From NCBI GenBank assembly GCA_010015675.1, contig ML976982.1, positions 822,346-886,345 on the forward strand: 64,000 nt of DNA, in the 5' to 3' direction. The DNA is from Byssothecium circinans (taxonomy: Eukaryota > Ascomycota > Dothideomycetes > Pleosporales > Massarinaceae). Below the pieces are notes generated by a model that did not search any database, was not told the origin of the DNA, and saw only the letters and a list, made by a program, of their open reading frames with translations. A program made the position numbers and the translations under genes. Below, piece by piece: positions 10,067-20,597 of the stretch (within the stretch, counting starts at the first letter, position 1; each line of letters begins with the position of its first letter).

Positions 10067-10585
10067 ATGGCCGACCAAACCCCAAAACCCCTCCGCCTAG
10101 CAATCGGTTCAGACTCAGCCGGCACATCCTACAAAGCCGCCCTCCTCGCCGACCTCGACGCCTCGCCCCTCGTCTCCACCGTCACCGACGTAGGCGTCGC
10201 CTCCTCCGCCGACAGCACCGCATACCCGCACATCGCCGTCTCGGCCGCAAAGCTCATCGCCTCGGGCGCCGTCGACCGCGCCATCCTGATCTGCGGCACG
10301 GGCCTCGGCGTCGCCATCGCCGCCAACAAAGTCCCCGGCATCCGCGCCGTCACGGCGCACGACTCGTACTCGGTGGAAAGGGCGGTGCTGTCGAATGATG
10401 CGCAGGTGCTGTGTATGGGCGAGCGCGTCGTGGGGCTGGAGCTTTGTAGGAGGTTGGCGAGGGAGTGGTTGGGGTATCGGTTTGATAGGGGGAGTGCGAG
10501 TGCGGAGAAGGTCGAGGCTATTATGCTGCATGAGAGGGAGAATTATAAAGGTTTGGCTGAGGATCAAGGGAGGAGTTCTTGCTAG
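10067..10585 (+). CDS. RpiB/LacAB-family sugar-phosphate isomerase
   Basis: A 172-residue intronless protein covers the whole RpiB/LacA/LacB fold. Features are [11 protein letters not shown] near the N-terminus, the phosphate-binding and catalytic loop [16 protein letters not shown] (about residues 74-89, with the Cys that acts as base in RpiB), and [22 protein letters not shown] (His and Asn/Asp of the active site). The family interconverts aldose and ketose phosphates such as ribose-5-phosphate and ribulose-5-phosphate, or tetrulose phosphates. In classical RpiB the residue after the first Asp is His (GCDHVG); here it is Ser (GSDSAG), which suggests a different sugar phosphate, possibly a tetrulose phosphate (inference). 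It is cytosolic, with no targeting signal. Confidence 0.9.
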   Translation: MADQTPKPLRLAIGSDSAGTSYKAALLADLDASPLVSTVTDVGVASSADSTAYPHIAVSAAKLIASGAVDRAILICGTGLGVAIAANKVPGIRAVTAHDSYSVERAVLSNDAQVLCMGERVVGLELCRRLAREWLGYRFDRGSASAEKVEAIMLHERENYKGLAEDQGRSSC

Positions 10586-11274
10586 GTGATTTTTGATTTT
10601 TTTGATTTTTTTGATGGCATGGCTTGGGGGTTGGTGGAAGGGGGTGGCTTTTGCACTGCTGATTAAGACGTTGTTGGTGAATATATATGCACGGTTCATT
10701 TCAGGTGTCGTCTTTGGCAGAACGCTAAATCCACCCATGTAAAGGCAAATCGCAAAGTACTTGGTTAAGTCATCACCCTCACTCAGGTATATCTGGATCA
10801 TTATCAGAAGACATAAAGCAGAGCCCTCTTCATAGAGACTGTCTCGATTCATAACAGAGATACCACAGTCTACCTGTACACCGAACAGCCCCGCTATTCC
10901 ATCCATCCCACATCCTTATAAATCCGAAGAAGGTTTTGAAAAGAAGAGAAGAAATGACAAAGACATAGTAAATGTAAACATTACCCACGGAAACCCGTAT
11001 ACCTCATATACTCAAGGCCTAGGTTCCGCAAACCGCGAAAAACGCCACCTAAAGATGCTCCCCGAAACTGTCGCCTCGGCCCCAAACACGCAACATGGCT
11101 CAGCCCGCGAAACTCCGCGCCACAAGTGGGCCGTTTGCTTTCAGGATCCAGAGCCTAGGAGGGACCCGGCTGGAAGATGCCATTCTGGAACGCGTCCATG
11201 CCCTCTCCGTTGATGCCAAAGAAGTGAAACCTTGAAACACCCGTTCGTTAGTTCATCCATTCGTAACGTAATCA
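10586..11274. other. Intergenic region between convergent genes
   Basis: This lies between the 3' ends of the isomerase (+) and the FarA-like gene (-). T-rich sequence right after 10585 (GATTTTTTT repeats) fits a 3' UTR. I see no gene. Confidence 0.6.
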
Positions 11275-14200
11275 TTAGATTAAGAAAGAGGCGGGAGGGT
11301 TTTCATAAAGCTGCTGGGCCAGAGCTGTGGTGTCACCCGCGGAGTTTTGGAGGAAGGCATACCAGTCTTCCACGTTGAGTGTCGTGGGCACGATCGGGTT
11401 GTGGCGCCCGTTACTGCTGTTGCTCCAGTTGTCGTCCTGTGCTGCATTTTGCTGGTTCTGCGCCATCATGTCCATCTGCTGCGCCCAGGCTTGTGGGTTG
11501 GTCTGATCGAAACCGGACATGGGGACGTTGCTCTGTGAGGGTTGCATTTGCTGTTGCGGCATTGATTGCGAGCTCATCTCGTTGTGGCTGGGATGCATAG
11601 CCATGTTCTGTGGTCGCGATAGTGCTGGGTCAACTAGGCTGTGGTTCTGCGGTGGTGATATCTGCGGTATGTTGAGGTGAGATTCAGCCGGGAACAGCTG
11701 GTCTGGTTGGAAGTTCTGCCAAAGCTCGGTTGAGATGTTGGGGGAATTTCGCGTGACCAAAAATAGATCCGGAGGGGTGCCTGGGTACGAGTAGGAAGGA
11801 TTGAACGGTGTCGTTGGTCGTGTGCCAGAGCGCGAAGGCCCCATAAAGGTATCGTTGTTCTGTCGTGTCATCTGCGGAGATCCCTGCGTCATTTGAGGCA
11901 TCGACTGCATTTGCGGAAGCTCGCGAGAGGGGGTCACTGCTGGTGTCTGAGGCCTTGATCGCTCGTAGGAGACTTGAGGGGCGGGTGGCCCATTCACATT
12001 GGTTGGTGCAAGACCAAAATCCATGTCATCGTACTTACGCTTTGGTGGTCCTTCCTGGGCAGGTCTAGGCGGTGGCGGCTGCGCAGCAGGTTTGTGCTTC
12101 TGGTGACGCTTGCCCGCCGCCTTCTGAAGACGCTCTTCGAGATGCTTGTTACCGAGAATGGATTCAAAGAGCGTGTGAACCATTTTCGCAACCAGCCAGA
12201 CTTTCGAAACCTCCTTAAGTGCATCCATGCAGGTCTGCAGTCGCTGCTCCGTAGCGGATACTATAGACTTGTTTGACGATCGCATCTGATAGACGTGCAT
12301 GATGAGCGCCGAGAACAAGCTGTACACTATAAAGGCTGGCGTATAGCGCAGCTCATCATGTGCTCGGAGGTTTTCGATGATGGAAGTGATCATAGCTGCT
12401 GCTTGGTAGGCAATGGTCCTGGATGGATAAGCATGCTCTTCGAAGCCATTGGCAGCATTCGTCTTTGGGGAACCCGCAGGTGGCATGTGGGCGCGATGAA
12501 GCAGGCACAGCGTGGTGTAGTAGTTGGAATGGAGCAGCGCAGCCCAGAAGTGATGGCGTGACGAGTCCCAATGAACCTCCGGAGGGCAGTTTTGGAGCCA
12601 ATCCGCTAGTGCCATGTCGCTGTGCGTGAGGTCGATGGCGTTGGAGCGCCTAAATTTGGATGCCACGGAGTATTGCTGTGAAAGTACCAAGCCCATGATC
12701 TCGCACAGCTTGACGTAGTTGATGAAGAAGTGGACGTGAACTGGATCCGGCGGGAACTCAGATGGTCGGTCGGGCTCGTCTTCGATAAAGTCGTCTTCTG
12801 TGATCATCTCCACATCGGAATCTTCGGGGTTGATCGCGACTGGACGGCCAAGGGCGACTGCCACCGATCGGTCTCGCGAGTAGAGCGTCCACCATATCCG
12901 CTTCCACAGACGCTTGTCAGACTTGCTAAGTTGGGAGCCTTCCACACTTCGATGCATGCCAGAGCCCTGGGCTACAACGATACCCACTCGGCTCCAGTAG
13001 AAGACATTCTTGGTGACATCTTCCGGTCCCTCCCAGTACCAACCCATTAGGATGAGAGATTGAACAATAGTCACACGATCGTCCTCATAGTTGGCATCGA
13101 ACAGGGCTTTTGCGCGTTTGTAAAAGGTCATGGCTGCTGGGGTGGTCGATCCACTCGAGTCCATGAGCTGCGAATTCGAGCAGACACGCGATCCAGCCAG
13201 TAGAACGGCCTGTAGTAATAACAATGATGGCGGGTTCTTCGGATCTCGATAGTGACGCATGAAGCGATTGCGGTTGATGACAGGCACGACGGGAGCCACC
13301 CATTTGAAGAAGGCATCTACCAGCTCGTCGCACAGTGCCTTCGGAGGGAGCAGGAATGCCCCTCGCTGATGCAAAATCTCAATCTCCATGTTGTCCAGCT
13401 CGTTCACGCGGGCTTTTGCACCCCGAATATTCTCGGGCAGTGGATAGTGCACCGTGTCGGTTCCGCCATAGCGATCGTGGACGAGTAGGGAGAGGTTTGA
13501 GGACTCTCCGAGATAGGCGACGCGGCCGGCTTCTTTGATGGGTGCCCTCGCGAACTTGGGCTTCATAAGCTGTACGTAGGTATTATTGTGGGTAGCCTGT
13601 TGGGCAGCGTAGGCGGGGGATACGGTCGTTGAGGGCGTGCCATCGGGCGTATTGTACACTGTCGTCTTGTCTCGCGTGTCGCCGGGTGTAGTGCTGCTGG
13701 GGGCGGGCGAGCGTTCGTCGTTTTCGCCATTCTCACTGTGCTTGTTAGACGGGTGGTTTTCTATCGTAGGATATGTAGGCCTGCCTCTGTGAGTCCTGAG
13801 CGCGTGCGGCCGTCGTCTTCTTGCGCTTCGGCGTGGGGATGCGGCACTCGATGTTAAAGGCGGTGCAGTTGGTACATGGCACCCCGAGGCTGGCGGCGTC
13901 ACATCGTACCTAATCCGCGGTCAGGCGTCGTCATCGCGACAGATCGGTCTCGAACGGAATCACATACTTTGCGTGCATGACAAGCTGCAAGCCGTGGTTA
14001 GCCAAAAGGTCATCAACCAACAACCAACAGCCTCGGTGCCGAGGCTGGATAAGACAAGACGCGATCGAACCATAACTGGCTCGCTGCTACAGCATCGCAA
14101 ACTTATACAGGGCAATTCACGTACTCTCGCACGCCCTACTGGCTCGCTGTCTTCTGAAAGATGGATGGTTTATTTGGGCCTGCGTCCTGCTTATTGTGAG

Positions 14201-14338
14201 CGAGCGCTGCTTGGCCAGACATGTATGCGCCCGTTGGAGGGGAACGTACGGTGGGGTATTGTTGGGCTGCGCGGCGAGCGGCGCTGGGTGCGAGGGGGGC
14301 ACGGAGGAGGATGCCATGAAGCTGTGTTCTCCCGACAT
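11275..14338 (-). CDS. FarA/CTF1-type Zn2Cys6 transcription factor (fatty-acid and cutin response)
   Basis: Exon 1 is 14125-14338, exon 2 is a 17-nt microexon at 13968-13984, and exon 3 starts at 13909. Introns are 13985-14124 and 13910-13967. Together they rebuild a perfect zinc cluster of six cysteines, C-x2-C-x6-C-x8-C-x2-C-x6-C (RACETCHARKVRCD, then PCTNCTAFNIEC), followed by RIPTPKRKK. The long frame to 11275 has the fungal transcription-factor middle domain (FKWVAPVVPVINRNRFM, LLLQAVLLAGSRVC, LWKRIWWTLYSRDRSVAVAL) as in FarA/CTF1, regulators of fatty-acid and cutin-monomer genes. The C-terminus is Gln/Pro/Met-rich. The join between the zinc-cluster frame and the long frame (13741-13870) is unresolved: no canonical intron gives the needed one-base shift. 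The regulator assignment is strong; the exact model is not. Confidence 0.85.
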
Positions 14339-14963
14339 GATTATGGTGGTCGTGAGGGCTGTCGTCGAGGGTTGTGTTGCGCTTTGGCACGCGGTCGTCG
14401 TGGTAGAGACTTGAGGCCGGGTCGCGCCAAGCAACTAGTGGCTAGCAGGAGCGATCGACTCGCGACAACCTCTTGAAACAACAAAACTATTCTTGCTACC
14501 TAACAGGCGCCACACATTTGACACCATCTTGACGTATAAATAGTTTTCTCGACATTACTACTGGCGTTCTTAGGCTTCTGCCTTTGCCAGTTACGCAAGC
14601 AACTCTCGCATCCCCCCATGCCCACCAACAGCCGTACCAACGTCAATTTTTCCATTGGTGGAGCACGCTGTTTCATCTCTACCGTGGGTATGCTAGATAT
14701 CATTGCCATGCGCAGGTAGCTGGCCACCTATCTATAGACGCAACATGTTTCCTCCGTACCAATGAATTCCCCGCCCACACTACGACAGCTGACTGAATGA
14801 AACGACAACTGCCGTTGCGTGGCAATGCACAGCCTCGAGTCATGCACTATATCCAAAAGTTAATGTTGACACATGATATTACTACGGTCTACAGATCCGA
14901 AAAGCCACCATTCGACCGTATCCTTCTACCACCGCAGCCACTGTACTGTGCGAGAAGCTTCGT
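14339..14963. other. Upstream region of the FarA-like gene
   Basis: This lies between the start of the FarA-like gene and the 3' end of the Nudix gene, both on the minus strand. The frame of exon 1 is open to 14434 but without a better start. No other gene is seen. Confidence 0.5.
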
Positions 14964-15580
14964 TCACATCTTCGAGGCCGCCCCTCTCCTATGCCGGAAA
15001 GCTTCCAACTTGATGTCCTTGTTATCAGGACTTACGTACTTGAGCGCAACATCCCCAACCCGTTCAGCGATGACCTCCTCTTCCGAAACCCATAGATAAT
15101 CATCATGCTCCAGGGGATCAAGCACGACCTCTGTATTCTTAACCTCCATCTCAAAAATATGCTTGATCCAGCGACCCCGGCGCGAGTTGAAACGGAACGA
15201 GCCTACTTTCCGGACTATTCGCGTAGCTTCAAGTCCTGCCTCTTCCTTTAGCTCTCGTACCGCTCCATGCATCATAGTCTCGTCCGGCTCATCGACTTTT
15301 CCGCCAGGGATCTCCTGTAAAGTGTTTAGCCATGGTTCTGTGTAGCTGCTGTGGACTTCAGTACCCAAAACTCGGGAAAGGCTTTTTCGATCTTTGCGCG
15401 CCGGACGAGCAGAAGTTTCCCTTCCTCGTTGAACACTGCGATCCCCACGCAGAGGGCGTCGTATTGTGTGTCTCGCAGATATTGCTTCTCAGATAACAGG
15501 TACTCTTGGACCGAGGGGTCGTATTCAAATGGCAGAGCCGACGTCTGAGAGGCCTCAATCTGCGCGGTCGCGGAAGTCAT
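14964..15580 (-). CDS. Nudix hydrolase
   Basis: Exons 15365-15580 and 14964-15314 join across a 50-nt intron (GTACTG donor, GGCTAAAC branch, TTACAG acceptor). The junction reads FPEFW-EIPGGKVDEP, exactly where Nudix proteins continue, and the total is 188 residues. The Nudix box lies about residues 77-100 (GGKVDEPDET, then REL-KEEAGL); its first spacer is one residue longer than the textbook G-x5-E. The Glu residues of REL-KEE bind the divalent metal. Such enzymes cleave nucleoside diphosphates linked to another moiety; the substrate cannot be told from sequence. It has no signal peptide, so it is probably cytosolic. Confidence 0.9.
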
Positions 15581-15931
15581 GTTGAGGAGATCCTTGGTAC
15601 AAGAGTATTTAAAATGAAGAAGCAGAAGCCGCAGATAAACAATTTATTGAGGTTAAGAAGGGAAGCGTCCCTTTTTGTGCTCGAATGTATAAGGTAGCGT
15701 TTGCGAAATGGCTGCCTTGTACAGCCACAATATGGCGTCGAGCTAGGTGTGGCAGACACCAGGCTGCAGTGGACTAGATGTCCCCGTTTCCTTTCATCAT
15801 AATTAACCCTAGATAATCTAAGTTCGCAGACTGTAGAAATGTTACAATAAGGCGAAACCTGCGCAGGTAATAAGTATACATGGGTAGTTAGCCTAATATA
15901 ACGCAAAGGATCACGACTATCACATCAAGAA

Positions 15932-15975
15932 GCGGGGTGAGATTTAAGCTTCGGCTATCCCTTTTTCGGCTAGCC
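15932..15975 (+). repeat. 44-bp dispersed repeat, copy 1
   Basis: This 44-bp stretch (starting GCGGGGTGAGATTTAAGC and ending CGGCTAGCC) recurs in inverse orientation at 43753-43796 with about two mismatches. Similarity extends weakly into the left flank (ATCACGACT...ATCAC). It may be a terminus of a DNA transposon; no partner copy is visible within this island. Confidence 0.75.
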
Positions 15976-16181
15976 ACAATTGAGGAGAACCTCGCAGCGT
16001 TGAGCTTAATAGACCTGGCGTATCTCCCAGACTAAAATAGTGTGCGGGGGCAATTCTGAGGTAGCCTAGCGGTTACACTGCAAACAAGTGGAAGATGGCA
16101 AAGTAGGCACGTGTAAGGCAAAAAGCGCAGGGACTTTGGAGCTCCGCTCCTTATGAATGACAGGGGAAGAACCCCCAAACA

Positions 16182-16348
16182 CGAAACCGTGAGCGTATAT
16201 GCAATTAGTCTAGTAGCGGCAGCAAAGCTCCGTGTCGACCATGAGGTTGTAGAGGTATAGCGCTGGCGAAACTGTGAGCGTATTTTGCAGTTTGTCTGGT
16301 TGCCACAACGAAGTTCTTTACCGACCATGAGGCCGCATAGGTGTAGCG
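16182..16348. repeat. Tandem duplication of about 82 bp
   Basis: Copy 1 (16182-16262) and copy 2 (16267-16348) both begin CGAAAC-GTGAGCGTAT, share GACCATGAGG near the end, and finish AGGT-TAGCG. Roughly three quarters of positions agree, and differences are often transitions, as expected after repeat-induced mutation. No coding role is apparent. Confidence 0.7.
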
Positions 16349-16544
16349 TGACCGGCCGCGACCGATGTGGGGGTAGGCGTTTGGAGTTAGGGGCGGACAG
16401 TGTGGAAGTGTATCCGCTTGCAGAACTCTCCACTATCTCTTGAATGGAAGTAAAATATAGCTCTGCATAGAGCAAACGATCTCTATATGCATCACTGATA
16501 TGATTTGTCAGAATGCAAGTACAATCAATACCCTCACGTAGCGC

Positions 16545-17490
16545 TCATCCTTCCACTGTGCTGCGTTCCGATACGCCGAGCAAGGCGGCACGGGATCGGA
16601 GAAAGACCAATCATTATCAAGTGCTGGGTCGAGTTCACAGACGATTCAATATATCTTGGGCTTCGAAAAAGAGATTAACGGAGAGCGTCCGCCGGCATTA
16701 TCACGATCGTCTTCGATATATGCAGCAACGTTGACGTCTGATCCGTTGCTTCTCTCATCCATGTGCTTGAATCCGATATGCCGACCAAGGTGGCAAGTAC
16801 TAGTAAAGGCCCTGCCATCAGCGAATGTCGGACCCAGTTGACAGATGATACAATACACCTTGGCTTTTGAAGGAGAGGTTGGGGCCATCGAAAGAGAAGG
16901 GCCACCTTCATGATCATGTATGTACAGCAAGGGTGTCAGTGTTCAAGTAAGCTCTGTCTTTATTAACTACAGGATCGATTTGGTTGCGAAAGCCTGCTTT
17001 CACCCTTGTGCTTCACTTCGATATGTTGAGCGAAGATGCCAACAGGGGGAAAAGTCCGGGCAGGATTGAGTGTCGGGTTGAGTTTACAACAGGATACATG
17101 ACACCTGAGCATTTGAGGAGGAAGACCTGTGTTTTGGGTGTCAGTGTAGTCGAGTTCTAAAACAGATTGGCGAGAAACAGAGGCTACGGTCGTAACGCGC
17201 ACTGGAGTGTCCTTGACAGAATGCCTGATATTGTCGATTTCAGCCACTAAATCTCCTAAACAATCCTTGGGCTGATGCATGAGTGAATAGTAGTGCTGCA
17301 AGATCAAGATGTAGTTCTGTACGGGATGGTAGGATCGTGAATGTGCGTTTCAGATCGATTGATATTATTACGGATCGTTTCCACTACTAAACTGTCCGAT
17401 AGTACGCTCGTGATCTCGGCTTGATATATCGCCGAAGACTCCGCTAAGGGGGAAGGGACGGTATCGATCCGCAGTTTGACTTGCTCTATA
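16545..17490 (-). pseudogene. Decayed tandem array of zinc-finger-like modules
   Basis: Four related blocks start near 16545, 16755, 17000 and 17409 and read on the minus strand. The best-preserved translations are VYCIICQLGPTFADGR...HLGRHIGFKHMDER (about 16755-16880) and LRCHVSCCKLNPTLNP...FAQHIEVKHKGE (about 17000-17130). Both show a Cys pair followed by an H-x4-H-like end. The block at 16545 reads IY-stop-IVCELDPALDND, with TGA in place of the Cys codon. The block at 17409 is recognisable only in DNA. Frames are broken and no intact reading frame spans the array, so it is called a relic. Related blocks occur on the plus strand at 44051-44335. The family resembles C2H2-type modules but is not identified. 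Confidence 0.55.
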
Positions 17491-17754
17491 TTCGCTCGGT
17501 CCTATGTACGAGGGAGGGGGCGGAGTACAAAAGCGTCTGGACGAGGAAAAACGCGGCTGGGGATTCGGGCTGAGGTGTACGAAACTGCATGTGGAAAAGC
17601 TACATTGTTAGTTCTACCTTGGTGCCGACTTTCTCTGCTCCACGAGAGACTGCATGTCCCCCTTTTCTTTCATCACTATCAACCGCGAATGATCAAAGTC
17701 ACAGGACCCCCAACCCCACCGCCCATTCTCCACCTCATCCCCACGCTCAACCCC

Positions 17755-19872
17755 TCACTTCTCCCCTTCCCCAAAAAGGTCCTTCTCAACCATCTGCCTG
17801 TAACCCGTTAGCTCCAACCCAACTCAAATCCCCCCTCACCCCCACAAAAAAAATGACAAGAAGAAAACACTGAAAGCACATACCTGCAAATCGGATGATA
17901 AAACTCCCTATTCTCTTCAAACGTCCTCACCGCCAACCCCCTATCCGCCCTCTCCAACAGCCTATAAAGCGGCCTCACAAACTTCATCCTGCCGATCCTG
18001 CCCAGCAGCTCCGCCGTCGGCTGATACGTCTCCTCCGCCTTTGCCCTCAATCCAATCGTCAGAAACCGACTCACGACTTCGATGTTCTTGGTAGCTTGCG
18101 ATGTATAGCCGTACGTCTCGCCGAGCAAATGGACGTCAGCGGGGGAGAAGGATTCAGAGAAGGCTTGGCAGGATTCGAGGAAGACGACGGATTGGTTGGC
18201 CATCCAGCCTTCAATGTCTGATTTTTTGGGCGTGAAGGTGGAGGGTGTGGAGGAGGTAACGCGAGCTTTCCATTTCGAGGCGAGGGCGTAGCAGGTTTTG
18301 ACCAGCGTGTCGTCGAAGTCGGGCTTAGTGGGGAATCCGGGTTTGTAGAAGAGCGCGTCCCAGTCAAATGCATCGAGTCTCTTCCTCGCCTCTTCGTCTT
18401 GGGCGAAAAAATCGACGAGGCAGGTTTTGAAATCGTAGCTGTCGACGGATTTGAACTTGAACGTGTCGAAGTAGTGCGGGATGAAGGTGTCCCATTTGTC
18501 CTTTCCGAGGAGGAGTTCGAAGGCGTAGAGTGCATGGAAGCCCTTTTCATACGGAATAGAGGAGAATGCATCATCGGGGTCGACGCCCTTGAGATCGACG
18601 ACTAGTTTCGTGTACGCATGGTCTTCGCCGTAGAGCCCGATAGCTTCTTCCAGCGCTTTCCAGCCGATGATGGCGGAGAAATGGCGATGCGGTTCCCCGT
18701 GGATAGAAGCTTGGATGCGGCGCTCGAGATACGTGGTCCAGCCCTCGTTGAGCCAGAAGTGCTCCCAACTTGCCACGGATACTAGGTTGCCGGACCATGA
18801 GTGCGAGAGCTCGTGAGCGATGACGTCGACGTTTTGCTTGTCGCCGGAGATGATGGAGGGTGTGGCGTAGGTCCAGACGGGGTTCTCCATGCCGCCGTAG
18901 GGGAACGAGGGAGGCAGGATGAGGCAGTTGTATTGCGTCCATTGGTAAGGGAGAGCAACTACGGAGTCGATGGCTTGCATATAGGGTTCAATCTCGCCTT
19001 CAAGCTCCCATTGGCAGCCCAGGAGTTCTTCGGGACCTGTCCATACCGTAGATCGGGGACCGATGGACGCAGAGGCGAGATCACCGCTTGCGATGGCAAA
19101 CAGATAGCTTGGAATCGGCACCTTCTGCTCGAACGTGTACAACAACGTCCCCCGCTTCCCATCCTTACCCGGCAAGTACTCTTTCGAGCCCGTCGGCAAT
19201 CCAGACGCAAGAACTGGCAAGTGGGAGCGGAGCTTAAATTCGAAAGTCGACTTCACATCCGGCGTGTCCTGGCATGGAAAGACGGATCGAGCGTGGATGG
19301 CCTGGCATTGGGAGAACATGTACGGGTGCTTCTTATTCGACGTTTGTGCCGGCGTCATCCATTGCAAAGCCGTGCATTTATCAGTAGTCGAGAGCTTGAT
19401 AGCAATATCAAATTCCTTGCCTTTCGGAACCCCAGAGTCCAGCGTAATAGTCAATGGTGCGCCATACGGCTCCATGCGCTCGCCGACACTCCATTTGACC
19501 TCTTTCCCATCAACCTTGACGTCCGTGATGTCCAGAAAACTACAATCAGATCAGCTCCCTACCCCAATCCAACCCATCCCATCCGACCATCCCCCTCCTC
19601 CCCACGGCCCAAAACCGCCCCACTCTTCCTCCAGGTCACGGGCAAACATACCTACTATCCAGCACCACCTCCCTCGTCTCCCCCTCCGTCAAACTCTCCA
19701 ACCTTAACCCCACCCCGCCCTTCAAAACCTTCTCCTCAAACTCAATCTCAAACTCCGCAACCGTATGCCTCGTGACAAAGTTATGGTAATTCGACAGCGT
19801 GTTAGGGTCCCGCGGGGTATTAATCGTGACTTCAACTGGCTTAGTCACCAGGGCGGCGGGCGCGCGATGCAT
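17755..19872 (-). CDS. Leukotriene A4 hydrolase-type aminopeptidase (M1 family)
   Basis: Exons 19652-19872, 17884-19539 and 17755-17797 (introns of 112 and 86 nt) give 639 residues, the usual family length. Residues about 289-293 are GGMEN (substrate N-terminus recognition). HELSH at about 316-320, with Glu at about 339 (HExxH-x18-E), binds zinc, and PYEKG supplies the proton-donor Tyr. The C-terminal helical domain ends in QMVEKDLFGEGEK, encoded by the small last exon. The family cleaves N-terminal residues from peptides and can hydrolyse epoxides. The ATG at 19872 (MHRAPAALV) begins just before the domain. The frame stays open upstream with an ATG at 20160, adding 96 Arg/Ser-rich residues and a poly-Ala run that could be a mitochondrial leader. 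Confidence 0.93.
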
Positions 19873-20597
19873 GGTGGAGAAAGAACACGCTGCTGCTGCT
19901 GCTGCTGCTGCTGCGGACACTGGTCTTGAATCTCTTGATAGATGACTGTGATGCGGATAGGGTTTTTGGGAGTGGAGTTTGGGCGTGGGGGAGCAAAGTG
20001 GTGAATTTAGGGTTGAGGATGGGAAGTGGGACCGAAAAGAGCTATCGAACCGCGGCAGCGCAGACGAGATCGACCTTCCGTATCGAACATTCGAAGTCAA
20101 CGTCTGCCGGTGTACAGATGCAAGACAGCTCCATCTCGCGAAAGCGAGTTGGCCTCTCATTGATTGAGATTTGAGAATGCAATTGATGGCTTTTCGAGGC
20201 TGGGAATGATGAAATGAATGGATTCGATAGTTGCAGAGCACGCACGCACCAGCAACCACAGGGCACGGCCAAGTCACGGGGTCGACAATGGCGCGCGTCT
20301 CTTTAACGATGTAAGGCGGTACAATTTACAGGGTTGCTGATTTTGTAGGCCATGTATATGGATTATGTGTATAATAGTCTTCTTCTCTTAGCTCATATAC
20401 TCGGCGCTAAAACCTACGAAAATGCGACTTCCCGCTCCCCATCCCCAAAACGCCTATACGCCACGCCAATATAGACATATTCCAAAGGTGATCCTAACCA
20501 GACGATGCCCCAACCACACACAAGCAAGAAAAGAAAGCCGAAAACATATACAACTAGCACCCTTCCCTATACACACCTCTTTCCCTAATCTTCACAA
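19873..20597. other. Upstream region of the LTA4H-type gene and 3' flank of the Eps1-like gene
   Basis: Apart from the possible N-terminal extension of the peptidase (19873-20160), nothing coding is seen. The right part is A/C-rich 3' flanking sequence of the minus-strand disulfide isomerase gene. Confidence 0.5.
19889..19914. repeat. GCT trinucleotide microsatellite
   Basis: Nearly nine perfect GCT units lie just upstream of the likely start of the LTA4H-type gene. If translation begins at 20160 they encode an alanine run in the leader; otherwise they lie in the 5' UTR. Confidence 0.9.

Larger units (their letters stand above)
15581..17754. other. Repeat island between the Nudix and LTA4H-type genes
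   Basis: There is no intact gene in about 2.2 kb. The stretch contains a 44-bp dispersed repeat (15932-15975), a tandem duplication (16182-16348) and a decayed array of zinc-finger-like modules (16545-17490), each listed separately. The left part is AT-rich; the part just before 17755 is the 3' flank of the peptidase gene. Confidence 0.7.

Noticed and set aside
16069..16095. tRNA A-box-like stretch (GTAGCCTAGCGGTTACACTGC)
   Set aside because: No B box at proper distance and no acceptor stem pairing.
16032..16475. 147-codon minus-strand frame
   Set aside because: It overlaps the 82-bp tandem duplication and has no protein similarity; open by chance.
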